A DNA stretch of 64,000 bases from positions 22,974,501-23,038,500 of the forward strand of contig NC_052359.1 of NCBI RefSeq assembly GCF_009727055.1. The letters are read 5' to 3'. A program made the position numbers and the translations under genes. This stretch comes from Benincasa hispida (Eukaryota; Streptophyta; Magnoliopsida; Cucurbitales; Cucurbitaceae). The notes beneath the pieces were generated by a model, which saw only the letters and a program-made list of their open reading frames with translations, was not told where the DNA came from and ran no database searches. Below are positions 47,668-58,357 of this stretch, one piece after another. Position 1 is the stretch's first letter. The number at the start of each line of letters is the position of its first letter.

Positions 47668-47743
47668 CTGCGAATTAAATCAGAACAAAGTTAAAAACGA
47701 TGGAGAAAGAAGCGGAAATTTGATATATGGAGGAGGAACATAC
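47668..47743 (-). other. Possible 5' UTR intron of RPP1
   Basis: On minus, 'catc|GTATGTT' at 47743 and a pyrimidine-rich stretch ending 'aattcgcAG' at 47669..47668, ten bases before the ATG, would make a 76-base intron. Leader introns are common in plant ribosomal protein genes. Whether it is used cannot be told from sequence. Confidence 0.4.
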
Positions 47744-47795
47744 GATGGCAGTCAAATGCAGGTACAGTGAGCGCTATAGGTCTGATTCTGAGTAT

Positions 47796-47803
47796 ATTAT
47801 ATA
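47796..47803 (-). promoter_or_regulatory. TATA box of RPP1
   Basis: TATATAAT on minus, about 140 bases before the start codon, placing transcription start near 47768. It lies directly downstream of the telo-box. Confidence 0.55.
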
Positions 47804-47810
47804 TGAGCGT

Positions 47811-47819
47811 TTAGGGTTT
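47811..47819 (-). promoter_or_regulatory. Telo-box of RPP1 promoter
   Basis: AAACCCTAA on minus (TTAGGGTTT on plus), within a run AAAAACCCTAAACG. Telo-boxes close to the start site are a hallmark of plant ribosomal protein and other growth-linked promoters. Confidence 0.75.
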
Positions 47820-47836
47820 TTCATGTTCCTTCGCAT

Positions 47837-47848
47837 TGGGCCGACCCA
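47837..47848 (-). promoter_or_regulatory. Site II-type elements of RPP1 promoter
   Basis: 'tgggccgaccca' on plus: TGGGCC and, on the other strand, TGGGTC, overlapping as an imperfect palindrome 18 bases upstream of the telo-box. Site II (TGGGCY) next to a telo-box is the known TCP-factor arrangement in ribosomal protein genes. Confidence 0.6.
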
Positions 47849-47859
47849 AACTATAATTT

Positions 47860-48560
47860 TTAGGATTTTGGAAAACCGGAGAGACCGGCAAAATTTGGGA
47901 GGTCCCTTGAATTTATGTCACAAAAAATAATAATAATAATAAATAAATCCGGAAATAATAAGAATTTTGGCCAAACATGTGCCGCATACGTGACGTTCAC
48001 TTTTATAATTTCGAATTTACCCCTACTATGATCGGCTAATGGTATTATTGAATACAATATAATTACTATAGTGTGTATCAATTCTGAATAAACCAAACGA
48101 ATTCAAGAAAAAAATGTGGTGTATTTTTTGGACCATTTGAATTTCAAATTGAGAGTTTAATATCATATTTGATTTGATATAACCCCTTTTCAAATTTATT
48201 CAAAATGAATCAATATTTAATTTGTATATCTTCATTTTGATTTTAATTTATACTAGATCTTCAAATTTTACATTATCTTATTAATCTTTTTATTATTTTA
48301 AATTTGTATTGGTATATTTGATTCCAACTAAGATTTTATTCATTATTTTATACTTATTATCATCAAACAAATTGTATATTTCATTCAAATTTTCTCATTT
48401 TTCATTTTTTATCACGTTTTATCACTTGTTATCTTATTATATTATTATATCATTTTCAAATGTTTTATATATACTTCATTTTATAAATATCTAAAAGAGG
48501 TCCATCTTTTTTTACAAACAAGTAAGTAGTCATTTCAATCATTCTATTTTTGCCATAGCT
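47860..48560. other. AT-rich intergenic DNA upstream of RPP1
   Basis: Very AT-rich, with long T-rich stretches (48200..48480). No LTR blocks, domains or RNA genes are recognised. Small frames here (47860..48096 minus, 48309..48494 plus) are low-complexity. Confidence 0.5.
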
Positions 48561-49008
48561 CTACAATAAGTAAGGATTCTTTTTTATGGTAAATGGGATG
48601 AAAATTCACACTATCATGATTATCGTACTGTTGAGACTTATATTCTTTCAAATCCGTCATTCCAACAATTTATTATTTATATCCAATGTAAGCTTTTTCC
48701 ATCTTCCAATTTCTCTGTATCTTATTTGATATTATACTAGGATGGTTCCAACTATTCGAATCTTATTCGGATTGTTGAAGATAAGGATATTTTTGTGACT
48801 GATGTCAGTTTTATCGAACTTCCCCTATAATGATTTATGTGTAGTTATTGACATCGTATCATCTAGTACTTCTGGAAGTACAATGTATTTGAATAGTGAG
48901 TTAGTAGGAACAGACCATTCCGTCCAACAGTCTGATCATAATACTACAATAATTGATTTCCAAGCTTCTAGAGATATAGTATATTTGAATAGTGAGTTAC
49001 CTCGTCAC
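48561..49008 (+). pseudogene. Possible MULE-type transposase N-terminal scrap
   Basis: Reading frames give 'LFYGKWDENSHYHDY' (about 48575), then 'NYSNLIRIVEDKDIFV' (about 48755). After a frameshift near 48802..48836 the text continues 'LSNFPYNDLCVVIDIV' and 'MYLNSELVGTDHS' through 49014. The order of a 'GKWD' start, a 'RI.ED.DI.F' block and a 'Y.LCV.I' block resembles the N-terminal domain of plant Mutator-like transposases as I recall it. The catalytic part is absent; copia element I cuts in at 49009. The codon string 'YLNSEL' occurs twice 35 codons apart. A weak call: it could be another gene fragment. Confidence 0.3.
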
Positions 49009-49868
49009 TATTAGGGTTGATGCTCTAAATCTCGTAGGGTCCTATAGTTTGTCAACATTGTTGAACAAACACATTATATATTAAAATATTTTATATTTTA
49101 TTCATTGTCTATAAATTATAAAATATTTTAGTTGCATTAACCACAAACCAATAAACTAACACCTAAGGTTATCTTTGTAACTTAAACGGAGACATACGGG
49201 TGGATCATGTTTAAGTGATAACCTAAATGATCTGTAGTATATGGATAAGGCTGGGTACCTTATCCTGGTGACACTACGAGTATGGCCCGTTTTGTAAGTG
49301 CTACAATTGTTGTAAAGTGCTACAAATGATCTGATCATGATCATAAATGTATAGACATGCGAACAGAGATATTCTATACAAAGGAGTTTGTATAGGATCA
49401 GACCACAAAATGTTTAGTCTCATTATATAACATCGTTCATAATAGAGACTTACATTCCATCAAGATGACCAGAGGTAACATAACCTAAATCCTAAGTGAG
49501 TTGTGAACTCCTGCCTATGAGGGTAGTTCTTTGATTTGTATAGGTGAGAGTGGCTAGATCGTCGACTCGACAAGCCTACCATTTTGGGGATTCGTCTAAT
49601 TGGGGAGATGGGAATATAGCTACACAAGATGGAATTTTCCTTCCCTGAGGCAGGGGTAAGTAGATAAATTGCTCTCGGTCTGATTCTGAGTATTGAACAA
49701 TGTGACGCAACACTCTCTCCTGGCGCGAGAGATGTTTAGTCATAGTAAGACTATGATCTATTGTTCATTAGAGGGATCAATGATACTTAAGGAGTTAGAT
49801 GTAACTACAGGGGCAAAATGGTATTTTGGCCCAGCTGTACTTACGAGCAATTTGTGAAGGATCATCAT
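49009..49868 (+). mobile_element. 5' LTR of copia element I, first part
   Basis: It starts TATTAGGGTTGATGC, two mismatches from TGTTGGGG, and follows the LTR blocks ('ctcgtagggtcctatagttt', 'ctgtagtatatggataagg', 'ctacaggggcaaaatgg') to 'gtgaaggatcatcat'. It resumes at 51966 with 'attgtactgttgattag'. Confidence 0.82.
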
Positions 49869-51965
49869 TGAAAGAAATCAGACACGAGGATTTCCATGGC
49901 AGCGGAAGGATTGTTCCAAATTTCAATCGTATCTGAACATTAACAATTACAGTACACAAACAGAAACAACAGGATATGCGTAAAACATAAATTACAGCAT
50001 GCTTTACTAAAGACAAAGGGAAAGAATTGACATAACTTTGAAGACTCGTCTTCAATACTCTTAATCATGAACGCTCAAACAACCAGTAACACTGCAACAC
50101 TCGAACGCTCGTACACCACGAACTCTACACTGCACGATCACAACGAACTCGAACACCGTAATCTCCAAGTCAAAAATACCCCAAACACCATAAACGGCCT
50201 CCACATAACCTCGATTGTGTCGAGTTGAGTATGACACCACCAAAAACGTTACCTTGGTATTCTTAGTGTGAGAATCCATAAGTGTAGGCTCTATGTGGAC
50301 TTGGCTAGAGGTAGAGACCGGAGGAGAACAATCGTGTAAACGATTGAGCAAGTGGGAAATGGCAGATGTCTATCGTATAGACGATGCCCAATCGTTTAAC
50401 AAAATCTATATGATCATCTAGCTAAAGCTATGTGATCGTTTAGCTCATCGGCCAGTTGAGAGTCCATTGTATAGAAACTCTACACGATCGTTTAGTCTCT
50501 CTAAGCTATCGTTTAGTAAATCTTATTTACTTGACAGTCTTTCCATGAGAACTTTCCAAGATTGGAATTCTCAAATCAACAACTTGCAAATCTTACTAAA
50601 TTTAGGAAAACATTTTTCCTTTTATCTCATGATTACCATGAAACCACCAATAACCTTCCACTCAATTGGTTATTAGAGAAAAAGAGATAATTATCCAATA
50701 ATTAACATTATTATAAATATAAATAATAACCAACTTACTATACTATATTTATAACCTATAGTTTTAATATTTCATCTCATGAAACATATAAACCATAGCT
50801 TTTTTTCTATTCCATGGTCCTTAATGTAAATCTCATTTACATTAACCCTCTAGTAGATATATCTCATACATCATTCCGATCATATCATATATAATTGAAT
50901 TACCTCTTGTCAATTTGAACACTTCAAATCAACACCAAGAACTGATCTCAACTTGAATCTATTGAGCTACCAAGGGGACCTTATGGACCTGTAGCTCAAA
51001 GCTCCAACAGTTCGTGAATAACTGATTAAACTCTTTAGTCACGAGATTCACATTCATTAACTGCCAGACACACCACTAAAGAACAACAACTGAACTGTCC
51101 TTACTACAGATATATTATGTGTCCATCTTAACCTATCAACATTGCGATAACCCTTCACAGATCGCTTGTAAGTACAGATCGGCCAATAACCGTTATGCCC
51201 CTGTAGTTACATCTAACTCCTTAAGTACCACTGATCCCTCTAATGAACATAAGTCATATTCCTACTATGACTGAGTCCTTTCTTCCAAAGAGAAGTTGTG
51301 GCCACTATGTTCAAGCCTCGGAATTAGCCCTTAAGGAGCAATCTATCTACTTACCCCTACTTCAGGGAAATAGTGAATTCCATCTTGTATAATTGAGTTT
51401 CCAGCTCCCAAATCAGACAAGTCCCCAAAAAGGTAGGCATGTTGAGTTGGCAATCTGACCACTCTCATCCATACTAATCAAAGGACCGCCCTCAAAGGCA
51501 AGAGTTCCCAAAAAACTAAAGATTGGATGTCACTTATGGTCATTTGGGTGAGATGTAAGTCTCCAGTATTCAACAGTGTTATATATAGAGACTAGTCATC
51601 TCATGGTCCGATCTTATACAAACTCTTTGTATAGGATACCATGTCTCCACATGAATGGTCAGAATCTACCATTTGTAGTAGTTTACAACACTTGAAAACC
51701 CATACAAAGCGGACCATATCCGTAGTGTACCAAGATCAGGTATCCCACCTTAATCCTTATACTACAGACCTATTTAGGTTATCACTTAAGGCATGATCCA
51801 CTTGTATATCTCATATACATGCTTAAGTTTACATACAATAACCATGGAGCTTTGTTTATTGGATATGAGTAAATGCTAGAATGAAATAACTCATATTTTA
51901 TTAATAACAATGTGTATAATTACAAACAACGAGACTCTCGGAGAATTAGGACACCAATCCCAACA
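49869..51965 (-). mobile_element. Reverse solo copia LTR O, nested in LTR of I
   Basis: 2097 bases, on plus from TGAAAG to CCCAACA, inserted into the forward LTR of I between 'gatcat' and 'attgtactg'. There is no internal region, so it is a solo LTR. The flanks (atcat / attgt) do not give a clean 5-base duplication. Reverse blocks include 'ctgtagttacatctaactcc' (51200) and 'gcaatctatctacttacccc' (51340). A motif cluster lies at 50330..50530. The copy lacks the G of the donor-like AAAGGT. Confidence 0.85.
50330..50530. repeat. ACGATCGT motif cluster (LTR O)
   Basis: Units such as 'gtaaacgattgagc', 'atagacgatgcccaatcg', 'tgtgatcgtttagc', 'tacacgatcgtttagtc' and 'gctatcgtttagtaaa', spaced 15 to 40 bases. 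Confidence 0.7.
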
Positions 51966-53122
51966 ATTGTACTGTTGATTAGTTATATCCAATGAATACA
52001 AAAATATATTTGTAGTATAAAGAGTGTAACTGTCGGTCTTTAATGAAGTACCCGACAGTTAATAAATGGTGAATAATGTAATTAAAGAGTTTAATTAATT
52101 ATCCATGTACCGTTGGGTCTTCAAGCTACAGGTTCATGAGGTCTCCTTGGTAGCTCAATAGGATTTAGTTAAGAATCAGTTTTTGGATTAATTTGAATTG
52201 TTCAAATTAATAGAGGGATTTAATTATATATGATATAATTAAATTGTTTCAATTATATATGATATAATTGTCATAATGTATTTGATACATTATAGCTTAA
52301 TGGGAGAAAATAAATATTTGAATGAGATTCAAATATATTTTCTATGAATGAGATTCATAGTTGTTAAATTTAATATAAATGAGATTTATATTAAATGTCA
52401 TATAATAGAGAAAAGAAACTATAGTTTATATTTTATGTTATACGATATTAAAACTATAGGTTATATGTTATATTTGATATAACATATAATTTAATATATA
52501 TATATATATATATATATAATATGATAAGTTAGTTATCATATTTATTTATATTATATTATTATTATTTGAATAATGAGGAAGGGGGTTACAACTCCCTTCC
52601 CTATCTTTTCTCTCCACCCACATCAGTGGGGTGGTTATGTTTTATGGTAAGGAGAATAAAAGAAAAGTTATCTTCTTCTTTTTCTTCTTCCAGAGAGATA
52701 AGTGTTGGATGTTGAGAGAAAAAGACAAAAGTGTTTTTTTGTCTTTTGAGTTTTTGTGAGAGAATTCTCAATCTTCTTCCTCCTTCACCTTAAACTTTTC
52801 CTCTTAACCAAAATAGTCAAAGCCCACCACTCCTGCATTCTCACCCTGAGAATACCAAGATAACATTGTGGTAGTGTTCGGTTTTTGTTCAAGGTTTATC
52901 TTAAAGAAGGTCTCCAAGAAGTTCGTGATATGTTCGGGGAAAACGTGAAGAAAAAGGTCTTCAAAGGTGAGGTTTCTTGAAACTCTTTTCTTTTAAAGTA
53001 TATTGTAATATGGATTTAAATGTATATCTTATTGCTTATTTACTGTAAAACTTTTCATTCAATAATTATGGAATTTGATCGGTCCGCTTCTGCTCAAGGT
53101 TCTCCTTATTAGAGTTCCTTTA
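51966..53122 (+). mobile_element. 5' LTR of copia element I, second part
   Basis: It resumes after O and runs to CCTTTA, two bases before the primer site. AT-rich centre with a TA microsatellite (about 52495..52518), a pyrimidine stretch (52670..52690), 'gagaataccaagataac' (52849) and a donor-like AAAG|GTGAGG at 52963..52972. LTR length without O is about 2.0 kb. Confidence 0.82.
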
Positions 53123-53124
53123 AT

Positions 53125-53136
53125 TGGTATCAGAGC
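53125..53136 (+). other. Primer binding site of element I (tRNA-iMet type)
   Basis: A perfect TGGTATCAGAGC two bases after the LTR end, continuing 'tagg'. It is the best-preserved primer site in the window and fixes where LTR ends and leader begins. Confidence 0.88.
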
Positions 53137-53469
53137 TAGGTTGTAGGTTTTTGATTCCAAACTCCATTCTTGTATTGAATCGTTTTACAGTAATGATGGG
53201 TTTTACAATTTGCATTCTATTTATGTGATGAATGGTTGTGGATGGATTTGTTGATGGATGTTTCAGGATAGAACTCTCTATTTAAGGCTTTCTTTATTTT
53301 TACAATTTTGGTTTGTAAAGGCTCCTACGTTTTTAGGGATTATTCTTGAAATCGAGTCTGTATTTTGTATGTTTGAGTTGCTCGTGATGTTCCAGGTTGC
53401 TTCAAAGAAGGATTGCAGAGCGTTGTTTCGATGGAGAAGACGAAAGAGAGGTTCCAAATTGTGTAGCTA

Positions 53470-53760
53470 CAGCTAAACGATCGGGTACCTTTTGTTATGT
53501 AATCAGGTAGCTTTTGCTGCTAAATGATCGCATAGCTAATGCTACACGATATTGTTGCATTTGCTACAAGATTGCTTAGTTACTTGCTAAACGATCATGC
53601 GGTCTTTAGTTGCTCAACACATGGTTGCTTGCTACACGATCGCGTAGACTTTCATGCTCATCGCATAGTCATTACCTACACGATCGCATAGTCTTTCATG
53701 CTCATCATATAGTTGCTCGACGCATGGTTCATTTGCTACACGATTAGCTGCAAGGTGGTC
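53470..53760. repeat. ACGATCGT motif cluster (leader I)
   Basis: Units include 'taaacgatcgggtacc' (53474), 'taaatgatcgcatagc' (53521), 'taaacgatcatgcggt' (53588), 'tacacgatcgcgtagac' (53634) and 'tacacgatcgcatagtc' (53676), with 'tcatgctcatcgcatag' spacers. Confidence 0.75.
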
Positions 53761-54300
53761 CTTTGAAGGGTGGTTCGATTCGAGCGATTTAAGTCCCGGT
53801 TCACCTATTCCGAATCGGTTGACTCAAATTTTGTAATAGTTAGCCTTTTGTTTTATCTTTTGAGATGTTCTATCCCAGTCTATCAACTTTTAGAATAAAT
53901 ATACATATGATGTATATTTTATATTATATGTCATAATGTATGTCATATAGTTTTAAAACCCACCATAGGTTATGCATTTATGTTATTGCATCATTTTATA
54001 TTGTAAGTGCTATGATATATGAATATGCATGATTTAAATTACACAAAACATGCTCATGCATCATATGGTATAAGTGTTATAGTATACATATGCATGGATT
54101 ATAGTATATCCACGCATTATTATATTATAAGTGTTATAATATATGGTTGAATGGATGTATGGAATGTATGCTATAACATGATTCATTACTTAGTTATATA
54201 AATGTTATATATTAGTAATGAATGTATATTGCATCAAGCATGCCATTACCTTAGGTTAATTTATAAATGTTATAATTAACTAAAGTATGTCTAGTATGCA

Positions 54301-54305
54301 ATAGT
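54301..54305. repeat. Target-site duplication of composite insertion, left
   Basis: ATAGT, repeated at 60154..60158. Joining the flanks restores the 'aatagttgattttta' text of the leader. Confidence 0.85.
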
Positions 54306-54594
54306 TGATGGAACACGAGACATACGCAGTGGAATAAGGATCTAATTACACCCTAATTTCTTTTAATTAAAAGGAAAATAGCATGCAAATATAGGAAAAA
54401 ACAGTAAATTAAAGGTATATAATACAACCTTTGTAGCTCACGAAAAACTCTTTTCCTTGCTAAATCTCGATTCGAACTCTTCCAGACCACCACTAGAGTT
54501 TACCCTATTCTCTGGACTCAGAACCAGGTTATGGGACCCGGTGAATGAAGGAATGAAAAGGGGAATAAGTGGTGGTTCAAAGTTGCACTCGTCA
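54306..54594 (-). mobile_element. Copia LTR H, 3' end
   Basis: The reverse end of a copia LTR. On minus it contains 'gagctacaaag|GTTGTA' (donor-like, GT at 54428..54427), 'gagaatagggtaaac' and the terminus CCATCA. Its partner with the LTR start is 59974..60153; about 1.5 kb of LTR middle is missing. Confidence 0.65.
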
Positions 54595-54914
54595 TCATGG
54601 ATGTTGCGGTAATCATCCGTATGCGTCCATCACATTGAAGTTGCACTCGTCAAGCGATTGTGGTCATCATGTAGAGTTGCGGTATTAAGCGAATGTGACC
54701 ATTGAATGATTGCGGCTACGCAAAAATGCAAACTAATGGGATCAACGCAAAGTAGGTGGAATGAACGCATCAATGCATCTACCTCGAGAAAATCCCAAAG
54801 ATGATGTTAACATTTCACCTACCACGCTGTTAGTTGCAGAGGTTCAGAAAAGGACTAATGCACCGAATGTCAGACTCAGAGCAGTCCAATTAATGCTGTC
54901 GGCGACCCAAGCTC

Positions 54915-54922
54915 TATAAATA
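54915..54922 (+). promoter_or_regulatory. TATA box in LTR fragment
   Basis: TATAAATA in 'gctctataaatagagg', the same LTR position as 9413 and 12826. Confidence 0.55.
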
Positions 54923-55013
54923 GAGGCCGATGAGCTAAAATTCAATCATCCGGAGATTATCCCTCAACCGAGGATTTTCCCCGCGATCCAGACAAAACGC
55001 GTGAGAAGATGGC

Positions 55014-55051
55014 CTGTCTCTTATACACATCTAGATGTGTATAAGAGACAG
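55014..55051. other. Nextera mate-pair junction adapter left in the assembly
   Basis: 38 bases: CTGTCTCTTATACACATCT followed at once by its exact reverse complement. This 19-mer is the Tn5 transposase mosaic end used in Nextera libraries, and the back-to-back pair is the circularisation junction of mate-pair libraries. It sits where about 350 bases of the LTR should be. It is not plant DNA. Sequences on its two sides come from the two ends of a circularised fragment or a collapsed read, and the join is artificial. Confidence 0.97.
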
Positions 55052-55783
55052 GGATTAGGAATATGAAGCATGTAGCAACCCACCGAGAGGTGTGCGTTGC
55101 GTGAGTGTGTGAGTAACCTTATTTGCTTAGTGTGAAGCTGTGGCAACGCCTGTCTATAGGTTAACGCATTGCTTGTCTATGAGTAAAGTTAGCAACAACC
55201 AACTGCCCGTGAGGGTAAGTGGTCGGCCGCATTAAGCAATGTATGCATTGTTCACTAGAGATATGAATAAGCTTAGGTCAGCTAAGTTCATGCGATTACC
55301 TTGTTCTATGAGCGCATCATTCATCATTTAGGCATACTTAAGAGAGTATTCTAAAACCCAAATCTAAGACTCGAGAGAGCGGATTGGAACGCATAGGCAA
55401 GAATAGAGATATTAGAGATAAGCTCTGTTTGTCAAACTGCATCGCATGCACCCTAGGAATAGGAATGATGATATGTGGTCACCTTGTTTATGTATCATTG
55501 CATAGACAAGAATTAGAGGCTTATTTGTAGGCCCTATAGATACCTATGCACATACATCGCATGCGTTCTAGTATTAGAAGTTATAGCATTCACACCGAGA
55601 GGTGGTTTACTATTGTATGAGTATTGCATGATCGCATTAGTTTGTGTTGACTAGGGTTGCCCTTGCGGTCATTCTTAAGTATTGCAATGAAATCATCTTT
55701 GATTTTATCTATTTTCCCATACATTTATTGCATGTCAAGGTTTTTCGTATCTCTACCTTTCATGCATATTCTTAGTACTTTTT

Positions 55784-56642
55784 TTTTTTTAAAATGATCG
55801 CAATATAATGAATGCAATTCTACGAGACCGCTGCCACACCTAAACTTAGAGGTTGGCAGCGTTCTCACCACAAAGCTAAAAACAGAATTACAAGAATGCG
55901 ATAATAAATGTTTGAACAAAGGTTTGCACAAAATAAAACTTAAGACTTTCAAAATTTGAAGAAGCTAATGAAAGTAAAGAATACCTTACGTTGATTAGTT
56001 AGAAAATGCGGTGAACTATACGTACCATCATAGAAACATCGCAAAACAACGCAATCGGGAAGAAGAGAATTTCAAAAGGATAAGGCATATAAGATAACAA
56101 GAAAATACCTTAGGCGGAACAATGCATGCACTCATGTGTTGGAATCCACGAGATTGAAGTCATGTGTTGGAGGGTGAAAGGAATTCTTCCATTGAACTAC
56201 GAACCGAGGAGACTTATTGTTGCACCTATAAGAGCAAACGTACCACAACCAAGGAAGCAGCCATATATCCAAAATAACAATGAAAATAACCTATACTAAG
56301 AAAGCAATGTAAAGATAGAGTAGAAGACGTTCCTGGAAAGATAAGAGTATTTTCACCGCAAGGAGTCTTCCATGCAGGAGATGGTTCTCAACTACTTGGG
56401 TCAAGTTTCCCTGACCATTGGAACTTCTGACAATTGTTGGGCGCATGCGGCCGTCATGTGCTTAGAATTACCTTCGGCTCTTTTGCGACTGATTTCCCTT
56501 CTACCTTGAGGTCAACATTGTCTTTCAGCACATCGCCTACACTTCAATATTGTTTGCAACCTGGTCGCATGAGCTACAACACTCCCAAGATAAAAATTTT
56601 GCTCGCAGAGACACAAAACTTAACAAACATTTAGTTGCCAAG
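55784..56642 (-). mobile_element. Internal region of Athila-like element G
   Basis: It reads leftward from the primer site at 56643..56660. It holds the reverse of F's internal landmarks: the CGCTGCCA / TGGCAGCG pair (55830..55860), 'acgttcctggaaagataag' (56329) against F's 'ccagggacgtcttctactc' (11113), and 'gcgcatgcggccgtcatg' (56441). No gag or pol motif appears in any frame. Confidence 0.7.
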
Positions 56643-56660
56643 TCCTCGGCAATGGTGCCA
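56643..56660 (-). other. Primer binding site of element G (tRNA-Asp type)
   Basis: TGGCACCATTGCCGAGGA on minus, three differences from the Athila/Tat site TGGCGCCGTTGCCGGGGA. It shows that the element reads leftward and that its 5' LTR lies to the right. Confidence 0.72.
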
Positions 56661-58357
56661 AAACTTGATGCTTGTATTTATGAAATGGAAATATGGAAGA
56701 CATGCGTTGATGGATTTAAGTTGTGCACTCAAGTTTCCCCAGCGGAATCCTACTGTAAATTCCTCTGAGTTTCTTGGTAAGTCTAGGGTCGAACACAGGG
56801 ACTTGTGAAAATAGATTGCGTTGGTGATTTTTATGAAGACTTTTCGGTAATCGGTTAAATAAATAAATTGTTGGGTTTGTTGTTTGCGTTGATGAAAAAT
56901 GAATAACAAATACGACCGAGTTTGAAAAGAGTTGGTAAACGGGAGATGCGATGAATATGCGGTGAATGGGTTGAGAAGGGTTTTGGCTAACACTCCCTAG
57001 AATGCATTCATGCTATGCGATCATGCAACATGCATACAATAGTAAACCACCTCTTGGTGTGAATACCACGACTTCTAAGGCTAGAACACATGTGATATAT
57101 GCGACAAGTCTACAGGGTCTACACATAAGCCTCTATTTCTATTTATGCAATGACAACATGACATCTACACAAATATGCGACCACATAATATCATTCCCAT
57201 TCCTAGGATGCATGTGATGCAAGTTGACAAACAGAGCTTATCTTTAAGCCTCTATCTCTTGTTTATGCAAGTCTAATCTTGCTCTCTTGAGTCCAGATTC
57301 TAACCTAGCTCTCTCGAGACATTAGGTTCTTTCTTTAGACTCTCTCTCGAGTAACTCTAAAGGGTATTTTGCACAACATAAAACAAGACAATCGCAAGCA
57401 AAGAACTTCCTAGGTCATGTTAGCTTAGTTCTTCTCAACCCATTCGACTAGTATAGCTACTCATGCATATTAAGAGAGTGAACAAATGTAGAAATAGAAC
57501 TTCCATTGTATAGTGATGCATTATTTTATTAAGTGAAAATATGGATGATATACGTTGATGGAATTGCATTGTGCACTCAAGTTTCCCCAGCGGAATTCAA
57601 GTGTAAATTCCTCTGAGTTTCCTGGTAAGTCCAGTGTCAAACACAAGGACTAGTGAAAATAGATTGCGTTGGTAATTTTTATGAAAACCTTGCGGTAACC
57701 AGGAAAATAAATAAAGTGTTTGGTTGTTGATTGCGTTGATTAAAAATAAATAACAAATGCGGCAAAGTTTGAAAAGAGTTGGTAAATGGGAAATTCGATG
57801 AATATGCGGTAAACGGGTTGAGAAAGATTTTGGCTAACACTCCCTAGAATGTGTTCATACTTGCGATCACGCAACATGCATACAACAGTAAACCACCTCT
57901 CGATGCGAATACCACGACTTCTAAGGCTAGAACGCATGCGATAAATATGCCATAAGTCTATAGGGTTTACACATAAACCTCTATTCTTATTTATGCGATG
58001 ACAAGATGACATCCACACAAATATGCGACCACATAATATCATTCCTATTCCTAGGATGCATGCGATGCAAGTTGACAAATAGAGCTTATCTCTAAGTCCC
58101 TATCTCTTTTTTATGCAAGCCTAATCTTGCTCTTTTGTGTCTAGATTCTAACCTAGCTCTCTCGAGATATTAGGTTCTTTCTTTAGACTCTCTCTCGAGT
58201 AACTCTAAAAGGTATTTTGCACAGCATAAAACGAGAAAATCGCAAGCCATGAATTTCCTAGGTCATGTTAGCTTAGTTCTTCTCAACCCATTCAACTAGT
58301 TTAGCTACTCATGCGTATTAAGAGAGTGAGTAGATGTAGAAATCGAACTTCCATTGA
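56661..58357 (-). repeat. Tandem duplication of the LTR G 3' half (about 848-base period)
   Basis: Two direct copies, about 56665..57512 and 57513..58357, sharing the blocks 'gtttccccagcggaat' (56735 and 57583), 'aatagattgcgttggt' (56809 and 57657), 'gctctctcgaga' (57310 and 58158) and 'agacattaggttctttcttt' / 'gatattaggttctttcttt'. The text 'ctctctcgagtaactctaaa' is the reverse of F's U5-side text at 13537..13560, so this is the LTR half next to the primer site. The copies differ by scattered substitutions, so the duplication is not a simple recent assembly echo. Confidence 0.8.

Larger units (their letters stand above)
53137..54305 (+). mobile_element. Element I leader, first part
   Basis: Leader after the primer site. 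It holds a motif cluster (53470..53760), the 'cccggttcacctattccgaa' block (53793) and 'ttttaaaacccaccatagg' (53950), then AT-rich text with a recurring 'taagtgttat' phrase. The last five bases, ATAGT, are the left duplication of the composite insertion. The frame 53258..53476 shows no domain and is not kept in other copies. Confidence 0.75.
54595..55783 (+). mobile_element. Athila-like LTR fragment related to F, with adapter inside
   Basis: It begins mid-LTR ('catggatgttgcggtaatc', compare 12534), has the TATA box at 54915..54922 and 'gcgatccagacaaaacgc' (54982), and is then interrupted by the adapter at 55014. After it the LTR continues at 'aggaatatgaagcatgta' (compare 13261), so about 350 bases equal to 12905..13260 are missing. 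The tail (55430..55783) includes an extra block not seen in F ('cctaggaataggaatgatg'). The right edge is a poly-T stretch next to minus-oriented internal sequence. Confidence 0.75.

Noticed and set aside
47727..47930. 67-codon plus-strand frame over the RPP1 promoter
   Set aside because: It is antisense to the 5' UTR, TATA, telo-box and site II region and has no domain.
49869..51965. A clean target-site duplication for solo LTR O
   Set aside because: Left flank atcat and right flank attgt do not match; only a shared 'cat/att' offset is visible, so no duplication is claimed.
55014..55051. A natural perfect 19-base inverted repeat or bacterial transposon end
   Set aside because: The bases equal the Tn5 mosaic end exactly and in the adapter arrangement, in a plant LTR with a deletion at that point; library origin is far more likely.
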